A program made the translations under genes and the position numbers. Below, in pieces: positions 1 to 5,138 of a DNA stretch of 5,905 nucleotides (position 1 is its first letter; each line of letters opens with the position of its first letter). The stretch is from NCBI GenBank assembly GCA_027858275.1, contig JAQIDA010000156.1:1-5905 (forward strand), given 5' to 3'. Source of the DNA: Candidatus Kapaibacterium sp. (GTDB lineage Bacteria; Bacteroidota; Ignavibacteria; Kapaibacteriales; UBA2268). The notes beneath the pieces are model-generated. The model saw only the letters and a program-made list of their open reading frames with translations. It was not told the origin of the DNA and ran no database searches.

Positions 1-1
1 C

Positions 2-325
2 ATAGTTCCCGAGGCTGCCCTGTAATGCCATACCAACAGCAAAACCGGCTGCCGCGAGTATAGCTACAAATGAAGTTGTCTCAACACCAATAATTGATAT
101 TGCGCTGATTATAAGCAATATTTTGAGGATAATCGTAACCATTGAGCCGAGAAATTGCGAAAGCGATACATCGACATCCTTTTTTTCTAATGCTTGGGTA
201 ATTAAAGTTAGGACTTTTTTGATAATCCAAAATCCTATCCATAACGTAACAGCAGCTAACAACAGTTTGGGTAAATATGCGATGAGCATTCCGACTGCGT
301 AATCAAAATAATTTGAGATGTTCAT
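2..325 (-). CDS. mscS: MscS-family mechanosensitive channel, N-terminal part (runs off the left edge)
   Basis: This is the 5' part of a gene for a small-conductance mechanosensitive ion channel, an inner-membrane homoheptamer that opens under membrane tension to release solutes during osmotic downshock. The first 108 codons are in the window. I see three hydrophobic segments at about residues 15-38, 60-80 and 85-108. The third carries the pore-helix signature ILAAAGFAVGMALQGSLGN (residues 89-107), which matches the glycine/alanine-packed TM3 of E. coli MscS (AAGLAVGLALQGSLSN); the preceding GVETTSFVAIL also fits the MscS pattern. The start ATG (323-325) has an AAGGAT ribosome site (331-336) with 5 nt spacing. 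The beta domain and cytoplasmic cage lie beyond the window. The gene begins 22 nt after the DUF3078 gene on the same strand, so the two are probably cotranscribed. The family call is very secure; the length and subtype cannot be judged. Confidence 0.95.
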   Translation of the reverse strand, partial: MNISNYFDYAVGMLIAYLPKLLLAAVTLWIGFWIIKKVLTLITQALEKKDVDVSLSQFLGSMVTIILKILLIISAISIIGVETTSFVAILAAAGFAVGMALQGSLGNY

Positions 326-347
326 AACTAATCCTTCGAGTTTATTG

Positions 348-1211
348 TTAAATTAAGATGTAAGTCACACCGAGTTGTAGAGCTTCTTTAATTTGTGTTC
401 TGAGAGATTGGATTTTTTCATAAACGACCATAAAATTCAGATTCACAACAAAGTATTTGTTGATTTTCGCGCTTATAATGTTGTCCCATCGAACATCCCA
501 CACTGCCGGATCGTCGAATCTTGTGAATAATCTGAGTTTGCTTTTGAGCAACATGTTGTCCATGAAAGCGTACTCAACATCTGTGACAGATTCCAAACCT
601 GTTTCGAGTTTGAAAGTCTCAAGTTCATCGAGTGTTTCCGGATCGTCGGAGTATTTAGTGAACTCACTTGTGAACGTTTCTTGGAGAGCTACACCGAGTC
701 TGGTTTTAATAATTTTATTTTTGTCATAAGTAAAACCAATCGCCTGAGATATATAACCGGGATCAAAAATATCTGAGATTTTAATTGGTTCGCTTTCAGA
801 ATATTCATTACCGGGAGCCACCTGCGTTCTGACGATATTTGAAAAGAAAGGATCTACCACCCAGCCAAATTTTCGGGAAACGACACTTTCTAAATAAAAT
901 TCATTGTCATTAGTTTTGAAATCATCATCACCGAGTCTTGTTTGCCCGTAAGCAATTTTCAAACTGTTTCTGAAGTTCCAAACCTTCCCGGTATAATCCA
1001 ATCCAAAATTTCCGGTGAATGTGTAAGTCATTGCATCGTCACCACCTTGGCTCCAATCACTAAAAGCCATTTGGCTCAAGTTGAATCCGAGAACCCCCTT
1101 GGATTGCCAAGGAGACACTGTATCCGCAGCGGATGCCTCAGGAGCATTGTCCTGCGCGAAAAGCGTTGTTCCAAAAATAAGCAGAGCGAATAAACTCGTA
1201 ATAAATTTCAT
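348..1211 (-). CDS. DUF3078 family exported protein, probable outer-membrane beta-barrel
   Basis: A 287-aa protein with a clear signal peptide (MKFITSLFALLIFGTTLFAQ, residues 1-20; cleavage likely near Ala19-Gln20). After a short Ala/Ser/Asp linker it shows the pattern I associate with DUF3078: Trp35 and Gly39, then NLSQMAFSDWSQGG (44-57), then W-N-F-R-N-S-L-K-I-A-Y-G (78-89) followed by a D-D-F-K-T-N-D-N-E-F stretch (96-105). The rest alternates polar and hydrophobic residues in strand-length pieces separated by acidic loops (about 134-142 and 187-195) and ends in a hydrophobic strand (GVTYILI), as expected for an outer-membrane barrel. The molecular role of the family is not established. 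The start is supported by GGAG at 1217-1220, 5 nt before the ATG. It is followed 22 nt later by mscS, which suggests a two-gene envelope unit. The family call rests on remembered motifs, not a profile search. Confidence 0.85.
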   Translation of the reverse strand: MKFITSLFALLIFGTTLFAQDNAPEASAADTVSPWQSKGVLGFNLSQMAFSDWSQGGDDAMTYTFTGNFGLDYTGKVWNFRNSLKIAYGQTRLGDDDFKTNDNEFYLESVVSRKFGWVVDPFFSNIVRTQVAPGNEYSESEPIKISDIFDPGYISQAIGFTYDKNKIIKTRLGVALQETFTSEFTKYSDDPETLDELETFKLETGLESVTDVEYAFMDNMLLKSKLRLFTRFDDPAVWDVRWDNIISAKINKYFVVNLNFMVVYEKIQSLRTQIKEALQLGVTYILI

Positions 1212-1549
1212 ATTTTCTCCGAATATTTATAGGATTAAAGATGTTTTGTGTATCGTTTGTATTTAAATAATTTGGAACAAGATAAGAAAAATCATAGAAC
1301 AAACAAACAACTGTTAATGAATTTTCATTTTGCAAGAAGAGGAAAGATACTTGAACAGGATTTTGAGGATTAAGAGGAGGAGGAGGATTGCAAGAATCAT
1401 TTTACTGTTCACCTAGTGTACTCCGGGTTTCCGAGTTGTTTATTCATCTTCCGAACTCTCCAATCCTAATGTCACTAATTTGTCAAAATCGCTTTCATAG
1501 GTGTGATCTTCTATTAAATATTTTGGATATTGTTTTTCACAGCTGATTT
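1212..1549. other. 338-bp stretch without an established gene
   Basis: This stretch separates the 209-aa exported protein gene from the DUF3078 gene, both on the minus strand, and should hold the 5' leader and possibly the promoter of the DUF3078/mscS unit. It contains two tiny minus-strand ORFs listed separately, a (AGG)4 run at 1375-1386 on the plus strand, and an AACAAACAAACAA repeat at 1298-1310 (GTTT-rich on the minus strand). The part nearest DUF3078 (1212-1300) is very AT-rich. I looked for sigma-70-like and Bacteroidetes-type (TTG...TAnnTTTG) promoters on the minus strand and found only partial matches, such as TATGAT and TATCTTG, none with a convincing partner at correct spacing. No U-tailed terminator hairpin is evident. 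Confidence 0.6.
1314..1400 (-). CDS. Candidate very small hydrophobic membrane peptide (28 aa)
   Basis: This 28-codon ORF starts at ATG 1398-1400 and ends with TAA at 1314-1316. Its first 16 residues are almost wholly hydrophobic (M-I-L-A-I, five Leu, I-L-K-I-L-F), followed by a basic, serine-rich tail (K-Y-L-S-S-S-C-K-M-K-I-H), the layout of a single-pass peptide with a positive C-terminal side. Four of the Leu codons are consecutive CTC triplets from the (AGG)4/(CCT)4 microsatellite. An AGGTGA, complementary to the usual 16S rRNA 3' end, sits 8 nt upstream of the ATG. Against it: the ORF is short, its hydrophobicity follows partly from a simple repeat, and I know no homologue. It could equally be chance coding in a leader region. 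Confidence 0.25.
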   Translation of the reverse strand: MILAILLLLLILKILFKYLSSSCKMKIH

Positions 1550-1556
1550 TCACCAT
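1440..1556 (-). CDS. Candidate small acidic ORF (38 aa) overlapping the 209-aa gene's stop
   Basis: The ORF begins at ATG 1554-1556, whose sequence runs into the TGA of the upstream 209-aa gene (ATGGTGA, 7-nt overlap), and ends with TAA at 1440-1442. The predicted 38-aa peptide starts M-V-K-I-S-C-E-K-Q-Y-P-K-Y-L-I-E-D and ends in an acidic tail (L-E-S-S-E-D-E). It has no signal peptide or membrane segment. I see no Shine-Dalgarno sequence, so translation would depend on coupling to termination of the gene in front. The composition looks protein-like and not low-complexity, but I recognise no family. Alternatives are a remnant of a degraded gene or a chance open frame. Confidence 0.25.
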   Translation of the reverse strand: MVKISCEKQYPKYLIEDHTYESDFDKLVTLGLESSEDE

Positions 1557-2179
1557 AAATCAAAAATTGAAGTCGGATAAGGCAAGGATATTCCTTGAAA
1601 GTTTTTTAACTCTTTAAATGACCAAGATCCGCCTAATTCAAAATTAATCGGGATTCCGTCAACTTCCAAAAATATCTGACTGCTGAAAGGGTCGCCTCTT
1701 AAATAATATCCCGGACCAACTTTGAAATAAAAATTATATATTTTAAATCCAATTTTAAAATTTGTTGTGTAATGTTCGCTCCAACTTCTGTCCACCGGTG
1801 AAGCTTGTGTATATGCCGTGAAAGATGTTTCAAAAAACAGCGGTCCGAGTGTATATCCCGCATGAACACCTAAATTTCCGGCAAGTGTGGCAGCAGGGAA
1901 TTGCCAACCTAATTGTACACCGCAATACAAAGAACATGTTTTAAACGGATAATAATCAATTGATACTTCCGGCCCGACAAGTGTTTCCGGACCATATGCA
2001 AAGCCTGCATTCAGATAAAAATTGTTGAGATAATCGTCCGATTTCGTTTTGCACTTGTTATCGAGAGAGTCTTTGTCGGCAAGAGAATCAAAATTAATTG
2101 GATTAATATCAGCCGCATAAGAATGGGAAATTAATGCCATAAACAGCAGCAGCGATATAATTGATAATTTTTTTCTCAT
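1550..2179 (-). CDS. Exported beta-rich protein of unknown function, probable outer-membrane protein (209 aa)
   Basis: A typical signal peptide (residues 1-22: basic M-R-K-K, hydrophobic core, S-H-S-Y-A cleavage site) shows the protein is exported. After a short Asp/Lys-rich linker, residues about 50-200 form alternating strand-like segments with aromatic and glycine residues (F-Y-L-N-A-G-F-A-Y-G, V-S-I-D-Y-Y-P-F, Y-C-G-V-Q-L-G-W-Q-F, F-K-I-G-F-K-I-Y-N-F-Y-F-K-V-G-P-G-Y-Y), typical of an outer-membrane barrel of about 8-10 strands. It ends in a terminal Trp (S-I-F-D-L-W), compatible with the aromatic C-terminus many barrels carry. Cysteines near residues 43, 86 and 90 could form a disulfide. 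The start is supported by GGAG (2187-2190), 7 nt upstream. I do not recognise a named family. It lies 117 nt downstream of the thioredoxin-like gene on the same strand, and cotranscription is possible but unproven. Confidence 0.75.
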   Translation of the reverse strand: MRKKLSIISLLLFMALISHSYAADINPINFDSLADKDSLDNKCKTKSDDYLNNFYLNAGFAYGPETLVGPEVSIDYYPFKTCSLYCGVQLGWQFPAATLAGNLGVHAGYTLGPLFFETSFTAYTQASPVDRSWSEHYTTNFKIGFKIYNFYFKVGPGYYLRGDPFSSQIFLEVDGIPINFELGGSWSFKELKNFQGISLPYPTSIFDLW

Positions 2180-2296
2180 TGTTCAGCTCCGGATAAATAG
2201 TTTTCATTCTTTTTTGAAATATAAGGATAAATCAGGAATCGGCAGGCTTGAGTATAGGTTAAATATATTGCGCTAATTAAAGAGATTAAGAGACTC

Positions 2297-2578
2297 CTAT
2301 CCGAAAACAAGATCGTAAAATCTGACGATTTTTTCAGAGACTTCGCTCAGAGAGAAAGCCCTTAGGAATCTGTGAGTTTCTTTGCCGTCGAATTCAACAA
2401 TAAGTGTAGGTGCAACCATCACATTGTATTCTTTGAATTTTTCCGGTTCCGTTTTTGAATAGAATTCCACCCATTCCATTTTTGGATATTTCTCTTCAAA
2501 CAGTTTCATTAATTTTGGGCGAAGTACATCACATACCGAACAATTCTCTGTCCTAAAATATACTGCTCTGTTTTCCAT
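2297..2578 (-). CDS. Thioredoxin-like protein with a CSVC active site (93 aa)
   Basis: A compact thioredoxin-fold protein, shorter than the roughly 105-110 aa of classic thioredoxin. It begins with a beta strand (A-V-Y-F) leading to the redox motif C13-S-V-C16. Pro21, five residues after the second cysteine, sits where thioredoxin's Pro40 does. The cis-proline loop is M-V-A-P57-T-L-I-V-E-F, followed by a D-G turn and a C-terminal helix (78-90). These are the expected elements for cytoplasmic thiol-disulfide exchange or redox buffering. The absence of a signal peptide and of the usual W-C-G-P-C motif argues against it being the housekeeping thioredoxin; its partner is unknown. The start ATG follows a GAGGA (2582-2586) with only 3-4 nt spacing, which is short, but the first strand begins immediately after it, so this start fits the fold. 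The gap from the transporter gene upstream is 207 nt, so it may have its own promoter. Confidence 0.85.
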   Translation of the reverse strand: MENRAVYFRTENCSVCDVLRPKLMKLFEEKYPKMEWVEFYSKTEPEKFKEYNVMVAPTLIVEFDGKETHRFLRAFSLSEVSEKIVRFYDLVFG

Positions 2579-2785
2579 AAATCCTCAAATTACTCGGCTT
2601 AGATTTCAAAATTGTTCAAGTGCAAATATAATTATTTTATTTGGGTTCTTCCTCATTTATAGAGCTGTATTATCATAGACTCGGTTTCTCTGAATTTCAA
2701 AATTAAATATGTTGTTGTATTATTGTGAGCTGAAAGCCACGAGTTAATTTAGCCCCGGTCTAAAATCAGTTGCCATTTCAGGGCG
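2579..2785. other. 207-bp intergenic region with weak hairpins and a direct repeat
   Basis: This lies between the stop of the EamA transporter gene and the start of the thioredoxin-like gene. It contains two weak inverted repeats (TTTAG/CTAAA at 2748-2764; GTG.GCT/AGC.CAC at 2725-2740 with a bulged A), the hairpin crossing the EamA stop, and an imperfect direct repeat (2592-2613 and 2679-2704). No ORF of note and no clear promoter hexamer pair was found. It is the likely site of transcript end for the transporter and start for the thioredoxin-like gene. Confidence 0.5.
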
Positions 2786-2800
2786 CTATCTCGCTGCCCT
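2780..2800 (-). terminator. Hairpin spanning the EamA stop codon; doubtful terminator
   Basis: On the minus strand, AGGGC (2796-2800) pairs with GCCCT (2780-2784). Inside them a further GC/GC pair closes a GAGATA loop with one bulged A. The stem includes the TAG stop codon (2786-2788) of the EamA gene. No run of T follows on the minus strand, so it does not meet the usual definition of an intrinsic terminator; it may instead protect the mRNA 3' end or be incidental. Confidence 0.25.
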
Positions 2801-3682
2801 ATTCTTAAAGAAGCCGCCGACTTCTGAAGTCAGCACGCCGAGGAGAAGAATCGCACCGCCGTAATATTCATGTCCTTGAAGAACGGCTCCAACGAAGATA
2901 ACCGCTAAGGCACTCGCAATAATAGGTTCCATGGAAAAGATTAGTGCGGCTTTAACCGGAGTCGTATATCGCTGTATGCTTGTATGAATGAGTGTGACGA
3001 AAAACGAGGCGAGAATACCGTTGTAAGCCAATGATAAAACGAGTTCGTCTGAATATACTAACTTGAAACTATTGCTGTCTATTAAGTTAATTGCTATGGA
3101 CGTCAGCAGTACAAGTGGTATAGCTCCTACAAACTGCATGAAAACAAGCTGACCGCTCTTGGCTTTTGATGTGCTTCCTTTTGTAAAAACATCCATATAG
3201 GTAATATAGAATGCCCAAAAGAATGTTGAAATAAGAGTCAGCGCGTCGCCGATATTAACATTGTAAAAGTCGGGTTGAGCGAAAATCAATAGACCGACAA
3301 AAGCGATAACAACGCCGGTTATAGACCATATTGAGATTTTCTTTTTTTGTATTAACCAAGATATGAACGGTGTCAAAGGCACAGCCATTCCTGTGATAAA
3401 TGCGGATTTTGTTACTGTTGTAAACTCCAATCCGTAAGTTTGCAACAAGAAACCGCCTCCGAAAAACAAACCGAGTATAAACCCCTGTCTTGCTGTCTGT
3501 TTCCCTATGCTAAAGATGTATTTGCGGAAGAAAATCAAAGATAGGATCAACGCTGTTGAAAATCTGAATATCAAATACATGGGAGTTGAACAGTACTCCA
3601 AACCAATTTTTGTAAATAGGAATGTGCCGCCCCAAATGAGAGTCATCAGGAATAATCCGCCTTCTGCTTTCAATGCTTTCAA
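2786..3682 (-). CDS. EamA-family (drug/metabolite transporter superfamily) permease
   Basis: A 298-aa inner-membrane protein of the ten-helix DMT/EamA type, full length for the family. It contains two EamA repeats, at about residues 8-138 and 145-290. Family hallmarks are visible: L-I-W-G-G-T-F in TM1 (15-21), Q-T-Y-G-L-E-F-T-T-V-T-K-S-A-F-I-T-G (81-98) with a following V-P-L-T-P-F in repeat 1, and the matching Q-R-Y-T-T-P-V-K-A-A-L-I-F-S-M-E-P-I-I-A-S (237-257) in repeat 2. The end is basic (K-N-R-A-A-R). Members export amino acids, metabolites or drugs; the substrate cannot be read from sequence. The start is TTG at 3680-3682: no in-frame ATG lies between it and the upstream TAA, and the first internal Met (residue 13) would remove part of TM1. 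A GGA lies 9 nt upstream. A second TTG three codons later is possible. It is divergent from the CoA-transferase gene. Confidence 0.92.
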   Translation of the reverse strand: MKALKAEGGLFLMTLIWGGTFLFTKIGLEYCSTPMYLIFRFSTALILSLIFFRKYIFSIGKQTARQGFILGLFFGGGFLLQTYGLEFTTVTKSAFITGMAVPLTPFISWLIQKKKISIWSITGVVIAFVGLLIFAQPDFYNVNIGDALTLISTFFWAFYITYMDVFTKGSTSKAKSGQLVFMQFVGAIPLVLLTSIAINLIDSNSFKLVYSDELVLSLAYNGILASFFVTLIHTSIQRYTTPVKAALIFSMEPIIASALAVIFVGAVLQGHEYYGGAILLLGVLTSEVGGFFKNRAAR

Positions 3683-3917
3683 TTCAAATAATCCGATTGA
3701 TTGTTAAAACTTAAAATCAAAATAAAACATGAATGCCGAAAGATCAGATATTTTGGATTTAGCACTCCTTCATTTTCATAACAAAATTAGAGAAATATCT
3801 CTGAACAATCAAAGAATAATAGTTTTAGTAATTCTCAGAAAATTGTACTAATTTTATCCCTGATTTGTTAACATAAATTCTTTATTAATAATGAACATAT
3901 AATTCGGAAAAGAACAG
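3683..3917. promoter_or_regulatory. Divergent intergenic region between the EamA and CoA-transferase genes
   Basis: This 235-bp AT-rich region must hold the start signals for both divergent genes. Toward the CoA-transferase, TTGTTA (3865-3870) and TAATAA (3886-3891) form a weak sigma-70-like pair with 15-bp spacing. A perfect TATAAT (3898-3903) is too close to the ATG to leave room for a ribosome site unless the leader is extremely short. A 14-bp inverted repeat, AGAGA-AATA-TCTCT (3789-3802), lies mid-region and could be an operator. I could not fix a promoter for the EamA direction. A 40-codon plus-strand frame (3729-3851) is also open but has no ribosome site. Confidence 0.4.
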
Positions 3918-5114
3918 ATGAAGAAAATATTGGACGGAATAAGAGTACTGGATTTGACAAACGTTTTGTCGGGACCCTTTGCGACTTTGCATTTGGCCTG
4001 GCTCGGTGCAGAAGTGATTAAAGTGGAAAATCCCAAGGGCGGAGATTTGGCGAGGAAGCTCGGCTGTGTTCCGGAATATAATCAGAAATTGCTCGGCACC
4101 AGTTTCTTGGCCCAGAACGCTAACAAAAAATCAATCACTCTGAATTTGAAAGAGCCTAAAGCTAAAGAAATATTCCGCGAACTCGTGAAAAATGCAGATA
4201 TACTTGTTGAGAATTTTCGACCGGGCGTGATGAATCGCTTGGAACTTGGATATGATGCTTTGGCGGAGATTAATCCCGGCTTGGTTTATTGCGCTATTTC
4301 CGGATTCGGTCAGACCGGACCGGACGCCAAAAAGCCGGCTTACGATCAGATTATTCAGGGGCTGAGCGGCGAAATGTCCATCAACGGCGACGAGAGTTTG
4401 AATCCTTTGCGAGCGGGTTTCCCTATTTGCGATACAATCGGCGGTCTGAATGCAGCATTCGCGATTATGTCCGCTCTGTTTCACAAACAACGCAGCGGCG
4501 AAGGACAATTCATCGACGTGGCGCTTTTGGATTCGATAATGCCCATGATGGGATGGGTAGCGGCAAACTTGATGATTGGCGGTCAGCAACCGAGTTTGCT
4601 CGGAAATGAGAATTTCACTGCCGCTCCGTCGGGAACGTTCAAAACTGCCGACGGTTACATTAACATAGCCGCGAACAAGCATGAGCAGTGGGTATCTGTT
4701 ACGGAGATTCTCGCAATTGAGGAATTGCAGGAAGATCCTCGATTCAAAGAGCGCGATACTCGCAAAGTGAATCGATTTGAGCTAAAGCCTTTGATCGAGG
4801 AAAAACTGCAAGAAAACTCAACTGAGTTTTGGGCAAAACAATTTAACGCCAAAGGCGTTCCGAGCGGAGCAATATTGAGTTTGGAAGATGCCTTGAACGC
4901 AGCGCAAATCCAACACAGAAATACATTTGAAAAAGTGAAACTTGAAGGAGTCGGTGAAATACCATTGTTCAATATGACGGCGAAATTCACAAAAACACCG
5001 GGGAAGACTGAAACAGCGCCTCCGATTCTGTCTGCAAATACCGTGGAAATTCTTGGGGAAATCGGATATTCAAAAGAGGAGTTAGACGAGTTTAAAAACA
5101 ATGGGATTATTTAA
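3918..5114 (+). CDS. Family III CoA-transferase (CaiB/BaiF type)
   Basis: A complete 398-aa class III CoA-transferase, the usual length of about 400 aa. These soluble enzymes form interlocked dimers and move CoA between carboxylic acids through an aspartyl-CoA mixed anhydride; relatives include formyl-CoA:oxalate and carnitine CoA-transferases. The N-terminal Rossmann-like part carries L-D-G-I-R-V-L-D-L-T and L-S-G-P-F-A-T-L, then L-G-A-E-V-I-K-V-E (29-37) and N-A-N-K-K-S-I-T-L-N-L (68-78). V-E-N-F-R-P-G-V-M (97-105) and Y-D-Q-I-I-Q-G-L-S-G (142-151) follow. The probable catalytic residue is Asp172 in G-F-P-I-C-D-T, at the position of Asp169 of formyl-CoA transferase. S-G-E-G-Q-F-I-D-V-A-L-L-D follows (192-204). 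The start ATG has a weak GGA site 9 nt upstream. No dehydrogenase, thioesterase or acyl-CoA gene adjoins it, so the substrate is unknown. It appears less AT-rich than its surroundings, consistent with a well-used metabolic gene. Confidence 0.95.
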   Translation: MKKILDGIRVLDLTNVLSGPFATLHLAWLGAEVIKVENPKGGDLARKLGCVPEYNQKLLGTSFLAQNANKKSITLNLKEPKAKEIFRELVKNADILVENFRPGVMNRLELGYDALAEINPGLVYCAISGFGQTGPDAKKPAYDQIIQGLSGEMSINGDESLNPLRAGFPICDTIGGLNAAFAIMSALFHKQRSGEGQFIDVALLDSIMPMMGWVAANLMIGGQQPSLLGNENFTAAPSGTFKTADGYINIAANKHEQWVSVTEILAIEELQEDPRFKERDTRKVNRFELKPLIEEKLQENSTEFWAKQFNAKGVPSGAILSLEDALNAAQIQHRNTFEKVKLEGVGEIPLFNMTAKFTKTPGKTETAPPILSANTVEILGEIGYSKEELDEFKNNGII

Positions 5115-5138
5115 TCGGGATACCGGAAACAAGTCGAC

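Noticed and set aside
457..729. Plus-strand 90-codon frame opposite the DUF3078 gene
   Set aside because: It overlaps the supported DUF3078 coding region; the Ser/Val/Leu-rich product is a typical antisense artefact.
942..1266. Plus-strand frames of 83 and 61 codons near the DUF3078 start
   Set aside because: They overlap the signal peptide and conserved core of the minus-strand gene and have no ribosome site.
1298..1310. AACAAACAAACAA tetranucleotide repeat as a phase-variable element
   Set aside because: Only about three short units are present; this is easily reached by chance in AT-rich spacer and it is not within a recognised gene.
1138..1335. Minus-strand 65-codon frame at the DUF3078 5' end
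   Set aside because: It overlaps the DUF3078 start out of frame, has no ribosome site, and most of it is AT-rich spacer translated as Asn/Tyr/Ile.
3898..3903. Perfect TATAAT just before the CoA-transferase ATG
   Set aside because: Transcription from it would begin only a few bases before the ATG and exclude the ribosome site; no -35 match lies 16-18 bp upstream.
4289..4609. Plus-strand 106-codon frame within the CoA-transferase
   Set aside because: It is an out-of-frame shadow, Arg-rich and low in motif content, of a clearly coding gene.
4131..4682. Long minus-strand open frame (183 codons) opposite the CoA-transferase
   Set aside because: It lies wholly inside the CoA-transferase, whose motifs are intact on the plus strand. 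The antisense translation is rich in Arg, His and Ser with no recognisable motif.
4655..5101. Minus-strand 148-codon frame opposite the CoA-transferase C-terminus
   Set aside because: It is an antisense shadow whose Ser/Phe/Asn-rich composition comes from the reverse complement of the true codons, with no ribosome site.
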